64,000 nt of DNA from Torymus aiolomorphi (GCA_036365515.1 CM070874.1:42097083-42161082), one strand, 5' to 3'. Shown: positions 37,068-48,666, counted from the stretch's first letter. Notes: generated by a model not told the origin, from the letters alone. Made by a program: numbers and translations.

Positions 37068-38198
37068 TTAATATATGAGTCTTGCCTGGCGAAGTTCATT
37101 AATAATAAAATAGATTTCTGCACAGTTATTTACCATATTTCGCTCAACAATGAGTACTCGAAGGCGGTCAACTAATTTGTTAGCATCATCCCAGACATTG
37201 AGTTCATATGCAGTTGCGATATTACCTTGCAATAACGAAACAACTTCATCCTCCTCCTCCCCATCACTAGGCCATATTTTTTTTTTCCATTTACATCTCC
37301 AATTAATCAAGCCCTTATTTTTTATTTTACATTTGTAACGTTTCTCTTTCCAAAGTTTTCTCGATGAATTTTTATTGGTTGAGAAATCAGATGCACCTTT
37401 ATTAGAATGATAAGCTTTGTAATAATTATCCACGTTATTGACAGTATTCACTAGAGAATGAGAGTCAATTAGAGAATTTTCTTGATTGACAGTTGTGAAA
37501 TTTAGAGGATTGACCTTCAATTTGGCTACCACTGCTGATTCTTTTCGCTCGGCAGTCTTATATTTCTCTCCCATTACATTACTAGCATTTTTAACTTCAG
37601 GAAGGGCATCTTTCCATCCTGGAAATACTCTTGACGATTGTTCGGACATTGGTGAATTAAAATGATAAAATTTGTTACATTTTAGTTTCCGAATCGACTC
37701 ATTTGCGCAGTACAGCTTTTTATGAGCATCCGAATTTACTACGATCATTCTATAATTTTCCAAATCAGCTGAAGTAATGCGATTTCCATCAGGATTTTTT
37801 CTAAACAGCAACTGTAATAGGCCTTCAGTCAGTTGAAAAGTTGCACTGCATACTTTCATGATATTACCTTCAAACTCTATTGGCGAAATACCAATCATAA
37901 GAATATTTGCTTCTTTGTAAACGCCCTATTATACATTATCAAAATACCTCTTTGAATTACCTTTAAACTTGGATAAATATTTCTTGACAAGAGAAACCAT
38001 TTTCTTATCAGCGTCAACAGCACTGGTATATGGAACACTGTCAGTACTATCTAGATCCGCCGTCCTCTTTAAATAAGAGACATCATTTCTCACATTACCA
38101 AGAGAATTGTCGATGCTGTTCTTCAAAGATATAGATTTTTGCTTGATAGCATCTTTGAATATACGAAGACTATCCCCTTCTCGCTGAGGATATACCAT
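37068..38198 (-). pseudogene. Conserved virus/transposon-like protein of unknown function, frameshifted
   Basis: Two minus-strand frames abut: 38,198-37,929 (89 codons; MVYPQREGDS..., helical, with TSAVDADKKMVSLVKKYLSK) and 37,898-37,068 (276 codons; MIGISPIEFEGNIMKVCSAT, LTEGLLQLLFRKNPDGNRIT, DLENYRMIVVNSDAHKKLY, later a Lys/Arg-rich stretch and an acidic DGEEEDE). They appear to be one gene with a single frame break near 37,915. The segment with a T.GLl.LLF.K.P..... DL..Y..I pattern recalls a family seen beside mobile and viral-like sequences in insects; no function is known to me. Upstream (38,330-38,375) there are two copies of a ~22-bp direct repeat (TCAGAGTTCGTTTGGTTGAT on the minus strand), possibly promoter-linked. 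Confidence 0.55.
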
Positions 38199-38406
38199 GC
38201 TTATGCTTTCAGAGTTCAGCTCGAACTAAACATATATTAAAGCTTCAGCTGTTATTTATAGTCAAATACATTCGCGGCACACATATCACAAAATCTGAGG
38301 TGTTTATGTATCAACACGTCAGCTGAACTCTACTATCAACCAAACGAACTCTGACATCAACCAAACGAACTCTGACTAATGATACTTACATTTGTTTTAC
38401 AATATG

Positions 38407-39924
38407 TATGGGAGCGTCCAGTAGAAACGGGCCACCGAGCGCGCGCGGTGCCTTTTTTCGCGTAAAAGGCGCTCTGTTTAACTCGCTCATAATCGTATGC
38501 TGCATCTTTGAAAAAAAAAACCAAGGACCTATATCGATAGATTTTTTTCTGCTCTTTCCAATTGCGCCATTGTTTTTATTGCGAAACGCGTTCTTCCGGA
38601 TGAAAACTCGAGTTGAATATTGAAAGCCATTTTTCTCAAAGTATATCATGTTTTTTTTTCAAAATAAACTACACCATTGGAAAGTACAACTCTTAAGCTT
38701 CAAAACCCTATCTTGGAGAAGATGGAGAAATAAAGGGTTTAAAAGTAACAGCATGAAAAAGACAGCGCCGAGGGTCAGCGCGAGCCCCCCGCGCCCGTAC
38801 GTACGGCACGTTTAAGTGCACGCTCTATTCAATTCGCTAATAATCGTGTACCAAGTCTCTGAAAAAAGAACTAAGGACATATATCGATAGATTTTTTCCT
38901 GCTCTTTCCAATGGTGCTATTATTTTTATTCCGAAATGCTTCCTTCTAGTTGAAAATTCCATTTGAATGTTTAAACTCTATTTTTTCAATAAAATATGTC
39001 TTTTCTTCAAAATGAATTATATTCTTCAAAAGTACAAGTCTTAAACTATAAAATATTATATTTTTAAGTTGAAACATGAAAAGTTCAAAAATAGTAAGAT
39101 CAAAAAGACAGCGGCTGCCCGAACTTTTTACGCTATGCTCAAGGGCGGATTAATACACGCGATGTGCTATTTCGCCCTTTCTTTTTTGTAAATATAAAAT
39201 GTTTTGTAACTTACAATGCCAATGCGTGGACATAATTTTGTGGATCTAGTTGTAACAGTTAGTATAATATTACAATGAACTTTGTTCATTTATATAACAA
39301 AATTTGAAAACATAATATATTAAACATAAAAATATCCATGAACGCACTGAAATCAGTGAAACAGAAATTTAAAATAACCTTATAGATTGTTTAATCTGGC
39401 ATAACAATATTACCTTTCGGAAGCATTTCGGAATAAAAATAATAGCACCGTTGGAAAGAGCAGGAAAAAATCTATCGATATATGTCCTTAGTTCTTTTTT
39501 CAGAGACTTGGTACACGAGTGCCGTACGCACGGGCGCGAGGGGCTCGCGCGGACCCTCGGCGCTGTCTTTTTCATGTTGTTACTTTTAAACCCTTTATTT
39601 CCCCAACTTCTCCAAGATAGGGTTTTGAAGCTTAAGAGTTGTACTTTCCAATGGTGTAGTTTATTTTGAAAAAAAAAACATGATATACTTTGAGAAAAAT
39701 GGCTTTCAATATTCAACTCGAGTTTTCGTCCGGAAGAAAGCATTTCGCAATAAAAACAATGGCACCATTGGAAAGAGCAGGAAAAAATCTATCGATAGAG
39801 GTCCTTGGTTTTTTTTTCAAAGACGCAGCATACGATTATGAACGAGTTAAACAGAGCGCCTTTTACGCGAAAAAAGGCACCGCGCGCGCTCGGTGGCCCG
39901 TTTCTGCTGTACGCTCCCATATAT
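38407..39924. mobile_element. Internally deleted long-TIR transposon
   Basis: The left arm (38,407-39,416) matches 41,448-42,437 almost base for base, including GGGAGCGTCCAGyAGAAACG, the TATCGATAGA...CTCTTTCCAAT block and TCTGGCATAACAATATTACC. At 39,417 it switches directly into the right arm, which matches about 44,258-44,782. The transposase and about 0.5 kb of the right arm are therefore missing. This is a typical non-autonomous deletion derivative. Confidence 0.9.
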
Positions 39925-40852
39925 ATGAGCTATTCTTTGATAGAAGAGCCACCCCCTGAGTCCAAAACTGTATGGCAATTAAAAAATCGTAATTAGGCTT
40001 AAAAGTTTATTAGTACTATATATTTTTTTTGCCGTGTGGCTTTTTTGGAATTGCAATATTGCGGCTACAAAATGGCGGCTGAAACTTGTAGTATACGTGA
40101 AATTATCCCGGAATTTGAAAATTTTCCCGGAATTTAAAAATGTTTTCAACTGAAATAAATATATTTCTTATGTATTTTGATGCGATGAATCCGCATCTAA
40201 AGTTGGTTTAACTCAAGCGCCCTTAAAATTTTGAGTAAATCGCAAAAACTGCTCAAAAACGTGAAAAATCGTAAAATCACAATATTAAGCATGAAAAAAA
40301 CTTAGAAAAAATTTGTTTGACCTAAAATAAACATTTCATAATTTTTCACGTTTTTGAGCAGTTTTTGCGATTTACTCAAAATTTTAAGGGTGCTTGAGCT
40401 AAACCAACTTTAGATTTGGATTCAGCACATCAAAATACATAAGAAACATGTTTATTTTAGGTCAAACAAATTTTTTCTAAGTTTCTTTCATGCTTAATAT
40501 TGTGATTTTCACGATTTTTCACGTTTTTGAGCAGTTTTTGCGATTTAGTCAAAATTTTAAGGGCGCTTGAGTTAAACCAACTTTAGATTTGGATTCAGCG
40601 CATCAAAATACATAAGAAATATACTTATTTCAGTTGAAAACATTTTTAACTCCGGGAAAATTTTCAAATTCCGGGATAATTTCACGTACACTACAAGTTA
40701 GAGCTGCCATTTTGGAGCCGCAATATTGCAATTCTAAAAAAGCCACACGGCAAAAAAAAATATATAGTACTAATAAACTTTTAAGCCTAATTACAATTTT
40801 TTTATTGCCATACAGTTTTGGACTCAGGGGTGGCTTTTCTATCAAAGAATAG

Positions 40853-40860
<8 letters not shown>
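39925..40860. repeat. Near-perfect ~0.93-kb palindrome (foldback element)
   Basis: TATGAGCTATTCTTTGATAG at 39,925 is mirrored at 40,835-40,857. The arms share CCCTGAGTCCAAAACTGTAT, TTGCCGTGTGGCTTTTTTGG, CCGGGATAATTTCACGTA (as complements) and AAACCAACTTTAGAT blocks. The middle has an extra tandem copy of the 'AAACGTGAAAAATCG / TTTTGAGCAGTTTTTGCG' segment, so the centre is partially triplicated. Confidence 0.9.
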
Positions 40861-40898
<38 letters not shown>

Positions 40899-41370
40899 TG
40901 TAAATTGGTACTTTTGAGGAAATGTGAACATTTCGCTCAGAGTTCGGACAATGTGACTAAAGAAATAATGACCCTCAGGTTACCGACTCTGGGAAAAGGG
41001 GGTATAGATTTCTCCTCAAAAGTCGCGATTCTTGCGTTGAGAAATTTGAGGAGTCTCTTCAAAATGCCGACATCTCTTCAAAAGTACCGATCTATACGTT
41101 GATATCTCTTCAAATATACCAATTCCCATAGTTATATATATATATATACATATATTTCGGAAACCGGTACTTTTGAGGATCTATAGTTTTTTTCTCCAGA
41201 CTTCGTATATGCTTGACTAAAGAAATAACTCCCTCTCTGCGTTGAAGGTATTAATATAAATCCTCAAAAGTACCGTTTCATACCGAAGGAATTTTGAGGA
41301 TGTCCTCAAAAGTCCGAAAAATCCTCAAAGTATCGAATCCGTGCTGACATAGATCCTCAAAAGCTGCATT

Positions 41371-41448
<78 letters not shown>
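40857..41448. repeat. (TA)n tracts flanking a CCTCAAAAGTACC-rich repeat
   Basis: TA runs at 40,857-40,893 and 41,372-41,447 enclose about 480 bp in which GGTACTTTTGAGGA and its complement TCCTCAAAAGTACC occur about ten times in both orientations. This may be a small element made of short inverted repeats. The long-TIR transposon is inserted at the right TA tract. Confidence 0.7.
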
Positions 41449-41450
<2 letters not shown>

Positions 41451-44400
41451 GAGCGTCCAGCAGAAACGGGCCATCGAGCGCGCGCGGTACCTTTTTTCGC
41501 GTAAAAGGCGCTCTGTTTAACTCGTTTATAATCGTATGCTGCGTCTTTGAAAAAAAAACCAAGGACCTACATCGATAGACTTTTTTCTGCTCTTTCCAAT
41601 GGTGCCATTGTTTTTATTGCGAAACGCTTTCTTCCGGATGAAAACTCGAGTTGAATATTGAAAGCCATTTTTCTCAAAGTATATCATGTTTTTTTTTCAA
41701 AATAAACTACACCATTGGAAAGTACAACTCTTAAGCTTCAAAACCCTATCTTGGAGAAGTTGGAGAAATAAAGGGTTTAAAAGTAACAACATGAAAAAGA
41801 CAGCGCCGAGGGTCCGCGCGAGCCCCTCGCGCCCGTGCGTACGGCACGTTTAAGTGCACGCTCTATTCAATTCGCTAATAATCGTGTACCAAGTCTCTGA
41901 AAAAAGATAGATTTTTTCCTGCTCTTTCCAATGGTGCTATTATTTTTATTCCGAAATGCTTCCTTCTAGTTGAAAATTACATTTGAATGTTTAAACTCTA
42001 TTTTTTTGAATAAAATATCAGTCTTTTCTTCAAAATGAATTATATTCTTCAAAAGTACAAGTCTTAAACTATAAAATATTATATTTTTAAGTTGAAACAT
42101 GAAAAGTTCAAAAATAGTAAGATCAAAAAGACAGCGGCTGCCCGAACTTTTTACGCTATGCTCAAGGGCGGATTAATACACGCAATGTGCTATTTCGCCC
42201 TTTCTTTTTTGTAAATATAAAATGTTTTATAACTTACAATGCCAATGCGTGGACATAATTTTGTGGATCTAGTTGTAACAGTTAGTATAATATTACAATG
42301 AACTTTGTTCATTTATATAACAAAATTTGAAAAACATAATATATTAAACATAAAAATATCCATGAACGCACTGAAAGCAGTGAAATAGAAATTTAAAATA
42401 ACCTTATAGATTGTTTAATCTGGCATAACAATATTACCTTTTCCTTTAAATTCTAATTTTTTTACATTTTTTTGATTTTATGAGAATTGTCTTTTTTGTG
42501 ACATCCGCTTCTTTCTTTGTTTGAGTTTTAAGTACTTTTTCTTTTTTGATCGGTGGATATAATTGAGAATCTTCTGACGCTGAAAATCTTTTAAGTTCTA
42601 ACTTTTTGGCATCATTTAATAATTTAATACAATGAAACAATTGAGTTCCAGGTATTGTCTTAGCTGAGGCTAGCCTGTTTTGTAGCTTCTCTGTAGCCTT
42701 TAAGTAATCGTCTTTTGATGTCAAAAAGCACTCAATATTTTTTATATACTCAGTTGCCCATTTGTATAAATCTTGGGACGTCAATATATAATTGTCGGAT
42801 ACTTTCCGTAAACTTTCTCGTCTGGCATTGCTTTTCACGGAAGCACCTATTCCATCACATGCATTTTTCCGTGGGCTGTTGCATGAAAATGCCACTCAGC
42901 ATCAACAGCAAAATCATCATAATGATGAAGAAGATTTTGGAAATTGCGTTTATTTTTAAAATGTTGCGCAGCTCCATCAGTAAAATAAATAACTTTTCTA
43001 ACTAAATCGAAAGACTTTTTAAGGAAATTAATTATAATTTCTTGTATTAGATAAACTACAACAACGTCATAAATTAAACTATCTGAGAAAACTACCATGC
43101 TTTTGTGTTCAATTTTAGATTCTGATCCTTTATAGTAAATGACTATTGTAGCTAAACTACATTGATTATTATTATAATGAAATGATTGTGCTGCATCTTG
43201 TGCTATAAAAGCATAGTTTTCTGAAAAATCTAGAGAAATTAAAAACTCTCCTTCAGATAAGGATTCTCTCAAGAATTGAAAATAAGAAGACTGTTGTTCA
43301 GAAATAAATGAATGAGTCTTAAGTTTATACAAAAGAGGACAAAAAATATCGATAAATGAAGACTTAGAAACGTTTTCAGTTTGCAATGTTGATCTATCGG
43401 TAGTTTTCCACATTTGAAACTTTATTTCATTAATCTCAGAGCTTTCGAATAATAATTCTAGATCATTTTTAGAGGTTCAACACCAGGACAATTTTCGCAC
43501 ATATTTAAATAGCATTTCGCTGTTGGACTTTTACAAACTATTTCGGCTATGCAATCTTTATAAGTGTTCATTCTATCAAAAGAAACTCTTGAGTTTCTTA
43601 AACCAACTAACAGAAGTTTAACATTTTGATGATAAACGCAAACACACACTGAATGTGTCCCACTGCTACCAGCTAAAACACAATATTTAGGACGACATTC
43701 GGCAAAGAAAGAAGCGGATGTCGCAAAAAGGACAATTCTTATAAAATCAAAAAAATGTAAAAAAATTAGAATTTAAAGGAAAAGGTAATATTGTTATGCC
43801 AGATTAAACAATCTATAAGGTTATTTTAAATTTCTGTTTCACTGCTTTCAGTGCGTTCATGGATATTTTTATGTTTAATATATTATGTTTTTCAAATTTT
43901 GTTATATAAATGAACAAAGTTCATTGTAATATTATACTAATTGTTACAACTAGATCCACAAAATTATGTCCACGCATTGGCATTGTAAGTTACAAAACAT
44001 TTTATATTTACAAAAAAGAAAGGGCGAAATAGCACATCGCGTGTATTAATCCGCCCTTGAGCATAGCGTAAAAAGTTCGGGCAGCCGCTGTCTTTTTGAT
44101 CTTACTATTTTTGACTTTTCATGTTTCAACTTAAAAATATAATATTTTATAGTTTAAGACTTGTACTTTTGAAGAATATAATCATTTTGAAGAAAAGACT
44201 GATATTTTATTGAAAAAATAGAGTTTAAACATTCAAATGGAATTTTCAACTAGAAGGAAGCATTTCGGAATAAAAATAATAGCACCATTGGAAAGAGCAG
44301 GAAAAAATCTATCGATATATGTCCTTAGTTCTTTTTTCAGAGACTTGGTACACGATTATTAGCGAATTGAATAGAGCGTGCACTTAAACGTGCCGTACGC

Positions 44401-44784
44401 ACGGGCTCGCGCGGACCCTCGGCGCTGTCTTTTTCATGTTGTTACTTTTAAACCCTTTATTTCTCTAACTTCTCCATGATAGGGTTTTGAAGCTTAAGAG
44501 TTGTACTTTCCAATGGTGTAGTTTATTTTGAAAAAAAAACATGATATACTTTGAGAAAAATGGCTTTCAATATTCAACTCGAGTTTTCGTCCGGAAGAAA
44601 GCGTTTCGCAATAAAAATAATGGCACCATTGGAAAGAGCAGGAAAAAATCTATCGACATAGGTCCTTGGTTTTTTTTTCAAAGACGCATCATACGATTAT
44701 GAACGAGTTAAACAGAGCGCCTTTTACGCGAAAAAAGGCACCGCGCGCGGTCGGTGGCCCGTTTCTGCTGGACGCTCCCATATA
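41448..44784 (-). mobile_element. Long-TIR DDE-type DNA transposon (about 3.3 kb)
   Basis: Inverted arms of about 1 kb each (41,448-42,440 and 43,735-44,784) begin GGGAGCGTCCAGCAGAAACG and are nearly identical. Between them lies a minus-strand transposase-like gene. The element is inserted in a TA microsatellite, so target duplication cannot be read. Other copies are at 16.6-18.2 kb and 38.4-39.9 kb, and a related element with different ends is at 5.2-28.8 kb. Confidence 0.9.
42446..43690 (-). pseudogene. DDE-like transposase of the long-TIR transposon, frameshifted and 5' truncated
   Basis: On the minus strand the order is CVLAGSSGTHSVCVCVYHQN (near 43,690-43,630), a Cys motif CYLNMCENCPG, then MWKTTDRSTLQTE... 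with DFSENYAFIAQDAAQSFHYN, VVFSDSLIYD, a hydrophobic helix, YFTDGAAQHFKNKRNFQNLL and WHFHATAHGK. After a frameshift near 42,870 come CDGIGASVKSNAR, DLYKWATEY and a Lys-rich end. Conserved acidic residues in FSDS and TDGA and the HGK..CDGIG block are candidate catalytic core positions. The N-terminal domain present at 27.7-28.2 kb is absent here. Frame breaks near 43,455 and 42,870 make it non-functional as read. Confidence 0.8.
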
Positions 44785-45167
44785 TATATATATATTACTA
44801 TTGCTATTATTTTGATATGTGGTTGGTAGTCTATACGAATCAACAGGAAACCAGCACCTTTTAACATACTTGCTTTCGGAATCAATACTATTTATAATGC
44901 AAAACTTTAGTGCCAAACCTTGCGCTTTTGGAGAAAAGGTGTCACTCCTATGACACATTCTACGAAAAAGTATCACTCCTATGACACATTCTACGAAAAA
45001 GCGTCACTCGTACGACACATTCTATGAAAAAGTGTTACTCCTCCTATGAAAAGTGTCACTCTTTCTATGAATAAGTGTGCTCCTCCAATGAAAAAGTGTT
45101 ACTCCTCCTATGAAAAGGTGTCACTCCTATGAAAAAGTGTTACTCCTATGACACATTTTACGAAAAA

Positions 45168-45300
45168 GTGGTCAGAGCAGTCGGCGAGAAAACGAAATGT
45201 CCGGGGTTCAAGTCCCCGCTGAGTCACGCCGTTACCGTTTTTTTATCGAGTAGTCCTCCATTTATTTATTTAATTGCGAGCTCTCACTCGTAACATTCTG
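45168..45300 (+). tRNA. tRNA-like unit 1 (SINE-like), truncated head
   Basis: GTGGTCAGAGCAGTCGGCGA and CCGGGGTTCAAGTCCCCG (a perfect 5-bp T-arm stem with a B box) resemble the D and T arms of a tRNA. The 5' acceptor strand is replaced by minisatellite. A tail follows (GAGTCACGCCGTTACCG, TTTTATCGAGTAGTCCTCC, AATTGCGAGCTCTCACTCGT) that is repeated after unit 2. It is more likely a tRNA-derived repeat than a gene. Confidence 0.5.
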
Positions 45301-45523
45301 GTTTCTAAAAGTGGTTCTTACCATGCCGTACATAAAAGTGACCTCTCTGCACGCGTTTCATGCGTTACCTTTGCGATCGGGGCAAAGTAGATTTCTGTAA
45401 TCGACGAGGTCGTCGATTTTCGGGGCCGCTGATGTGTTACGTGTGCATACTATGCACAACGTGACGAGGCGGATCGAGTTGCATCGAGCAACATGAGGAC
45501 TACTCGAGGAAAGATGCGCACCG

Positions 45524-45665
45524 ACTTCGGTAGCTCAGTGGTCAGGGCAGTCGTCACAAAAACGAAAGGTCCGGGGTTCAAGTCCCCGCCGAGTCACGCC
45601 GTTGCCGTTTTTTATCGAGTAGTCCTCCATTTATTTATTTAATTGCGAGCTCTCACTCGTAACAA
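45524..45665 (+). tRNA. tRNA-like unit 2 (SINE-like)
   Basis: GACTTCGGTAGCTCAGTGG...GGTCCGGGGTTCAAGTCCCCGCCGAGTC has an A box, a B box and an acceptor stem that pairs except for one bulged T. The anticodon-arm loop lacks the usual U33, and the stem is only about four pairs, so decoding function is doubtful. It has the same tail as unit 1, about 360 bp upstream. Confidence 0.5.
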
Positions 45666-46118
45666 CACATTCTACGAAAAAGTGTCACTCCTATGACACA
45701 TTCTATGAAAAAGTGTTACTTCTCCTATGAAAAAGTATCACCCCTATAACACGTTTTGCGAAAAGCATTACTCCTCCTATGAAAAAGTGTCACTCCCCCT
45801 ATGAAAAGGTGTCACTCCTATGACACATTCTATGAAAAAGTGTTACTCCTCCTATGAAAAAATGTTACTCCTCCTATGAAAAAGTGTCACCCCTATAACA
45901 CGTTTTGCGAAAAGCGCTACTCCTCCTATGAAAAAGTGTCACTCCCTCTATGAAAAGGTGTCACTCCTATGACACATTTTATGAAAAATTGTTACTCCTC
46001 CTATGAAAAAGTGTCACTCCTCATATGGAAAAGTGTCACTCCTATGACACATTCTATGAAAATGTGTCACTCCTATGACACATTCTATGAAAATGTGTCA
46101 CTCCTATGACACTTTTTG

Positions 46119-46985
46119 TGTAGTGTAGCACCCTCCATTGTTTATTGATTAAATATAGGTAGGAATAATGGATCCTTTGAGGGCCAATGTCCAAAATGAA
46201 TCTCAGTCTATTGCTTCCTCATAGAGGAAGCATTGTGATAGTAAAAAAAGGTTTATGAGATAATGTGTTAGAAATGTTATTTAGCAAATTTGGAATCGAA
46301 ATACACTATTTTTAGAAAATGTCCGCATGGATGTGTGTGTGTGTGTGTATGTATGTCCTTATACACTGATATCTCATGATCTACTCGACCGATTTTAACG
46401 GGAGAGTGATCATTTTTTTAGATTTTGCTTCCACAATTGGGGTCAATATTCTATTTTTGTAAAATCTAATTATTTTTTTTTTATAGCCATTTTTTTATTT
46501 TCAAAATTTCTTTTTCATTTTTTTAATATTTAGAACAAATATTGTTTATATATCATTAATTCTCTGTATGTAGGATAAAATTATCTACAATTTAAAAAAA
46601 AAAAGTCGGAAGCTATATTTCGTCATAAGTTATTTATGAAAACGTAATTTTTTGTAAATAGGTTATATTTCGAAATTAAAAAAAGATATTAACATGAATA
46701 TTTTTTTTGTTATAAAGGATATTAAGTACTATAACTTACTAAATTTTTAGGTTTTTTTATTCATTATTTTTTGAGAAAAAAAATAATTTATAAAAAAAAG
46801 TGATTTTTTGTCGTTCAATAACTATAGTAAAATTGGCTTAATCACTTTGAAATTCTTTGTAGGGGTAGATTTTGTATACCAATCGAGTGAGTTCTTTGGG
46901 CAAAAGGATTGATCCATAAATTTCGAAGATATTTGAGGTTAAAATTTTTTTCAATTTTTTTTAAAATCGTAATTTCTCGAGAACG
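46119..46985. other. No gene; microsatellite and AT-rich DNA
   Basis: Contains a small inverted motif GCTTCCTCATAGAGGAAGC (46,211-46,229), a GT/GTAT run near 46,333-46,356 and long poly-A/T tracts. No supported reading frame. Confidence 0.5.
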
Positions 46986-46989
46986 GCTC

Positions 46990-47650
46990 TATGTATCTAA
47001 ATGGGGTGGGTGATATTCGAAAGAGAATTAAATTGTGTATATTTTCTAAAAAAAATTAATTCTCTAGCTATCACGGTTCTTTTGTTATTAACAAAAACGT
47101 AAAAATTGAAAAATGAAAAAAAATGAGTTTTATATGTTCAACTATTACAAGAGTAAAATTGTCTTATTCGCTTCAAAATTTATTGTAGACGTATATTATT
47201 GATAGTTCTCAGATGAGTTCTTTTGGCAAAGTGATTGGTTCATAAATTTCAGAGATATTTGAGGTTAAAATTTTTCTAGACATTTTTAAAATCTATTTCT
47301 TGAAGATTAATTTATAATTTTTTTTTAATTTAGTTTATAATTAAATTTAATTTAATTTATAAAAAGATAATTTTAGTTTATAATATCTCTGAAAATTATG
47401 AACCAATCATTTTGCCAAAAAAACTCTGCCGAGAACTATCAATAATATACCTGTACAATGAATTTTGAAGCGAATAAGACAATTTTACTATCGTAATAGT
47501 TGAACATCCAAAACTCATTTTTTTTTTTAATTTTTAAATTTTTACATTTCTGTTAATAACAAAAGAACCGTGATAGCTAGAAAATTAATTTTTTTTAGAA
47601 AATATAGGTAATTTAATTATGTTTCGAATGCTATAAATTACATTCAAATA
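46990..47650. repeat. AT-rich foldback repeat
   Basis: The segment at about 47,000-47,330 is repeated in inverted orientation at about 47,385-47,650. Shared blocks include ATTAATTyTCTAGCTATCAC, GTTCTTTTGTTATTAACA, GTAAAATTGTCTTATTCGCT and TTCATAAATTTCAGAGATAT. Degenerate relatives occur at 29.6-30.6 kb. Confidence 0.75.
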
Positions 47651-47688
47651 CATAGAGCTCTAAATATCAGTAGTAGTATACATCCTAC

Positions 47689-48232
47689 TATGGAGAGACT
47701 AAACAAATGACGTCATCGTGCCCCGCCCGGGCTATCTTATCTTTGTTTACATAAACAGTAATTAAGATATCTTAATAGCCTGTTGTTATGGTTTGTTTAC
47801 ATAAACAAGCAATAAAGAAGCAATTAAGATATCTTAATAGCCTGTTGTTATGGTTTGTTTACATAAACAAGCAATAAAGAAGCAATTAAGATATCATAAT
47901 AGCTGTAAATATAAGCAGAGAGGTCCCGTACGGGAATCGGTGACACATTTTCGTCTCTCTCCATAGTAGAATGGTGTTCTCGGGAGGCAGTGATGCTGCC
48001 CCTCTTATTATTATTGGTGTTCAACAATATAGTAATTAATGTGTCTTTATTGATTGTTTATATAAACAAGCAATTAAGATATCTTAATTACATGAACAAA
48101 CATAAAAATGTTTTTACAAAACAATTAATAAAAGACCGATTAAGATATTTAAATTAATGTTGCTAAACAATAGATAAGAAATTGTCCCGTATCGGAATCG
48201 ATGACGTCACGAGCCTACGCCATAGTAGAAAG
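47689..48232. mobile_element. MITE with an internal duplicated right end
   Basis: The left end CTACTATGGAGAGAC...TGACGTCATCG is mirrored twice: at 47,943-47,970 (GTCTCTCTCCATAGTAG) and at 48,183-48,232 (CGATGACGTCACGAGCCTAC...CCATAGTAG). The two right ends are direct repeats of each other (GTCCCGTA..GGAATCG.TGAC). TA flanks CTATGG on all three ends, which would suit a Tc1/mariner-type TA target. It encloses palindromic 62-bp repeats. Confidence 0.75.
47761..47950 (+). repeat. 62-bp tandem repeat with two palindromes
   Basis: Two complete and one partial copy at 47,761, 47,823 and 47,885, plus a loose copy near 48,050-48,095. Each unit contains the perfect palindrome ATTAAGATATCTTAAT and the near-palindrome TGTTTACATAAACA. 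Confidence 0.9.
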
Positions 48233-48310
48233 TATACTGATTTATAATTTTAATTCATCAATATTCTTATTGTCTAAACATAACAAACAAGAAAAACATC
48301 AATTAAGATA

Positions 48311-48342
48311 AATGAAATATGTGTGCGTGCGTGCGTGTGTGT

Positions 48343-48375
<33 letters not shown>

Positions 48376-48430
48376 GGCGTGCGTGCGTGCGTGTATTGTG
48401 TGTGTGTGTGCGTGTGTGTGTGTGTGCGCG
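48311..48430 (+). repeat. (GT)n / (CGTG)n microsatellite
   Basis: About 120 bp of GT and GTGC repeats. It marks the last clearly host/repeat-type DNA before the gene-dense element. Confidence 0.97.
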
Positions 48431-48666
48431 AAGAGTGGAATGGCAATTAAAGATAGGAGAATAAAAAAAATTACATCATTTTTTTTATTTTTATGTTAAA
48501 AAATTGACTTAAACAATTACAAAAAATTACAAAAAATTATTTTATATAAAAACATTATAGTTCTACATATTATATTAATTTCATTTTTACGTTAAAAAAC
48601 AAACTTAAAAAAATTACAAAAAACTATTTTTCACAGTTTTATACATTAAGTATACAACATACCGTA

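Larger units (their letters stand above)
44938..46118 (+). repeat. ~20-33-bp minisatellite (GTGTCACTCCTATGACACATTCTATGAAAAA type)
   Basis: Dozens of units alternate between CACTCCTATGACACATTCTA-GAAAAA and a shorter TTACTCCTCCTATGAAAAAG form. Each unit contains the near-palindrome GTGTCACTCCTATGACAC. The array is interrupted at about 45,170-45,665 by two tRNA-like units with a shared tail. Confidence 0.92.

Noticed and set aside
45524..45597. Functional tRNA gene
   Set aside because: Bulge in the acceptor stem, weak anticodon stem and no U33; a repeated tail points to a SINE-like unit.
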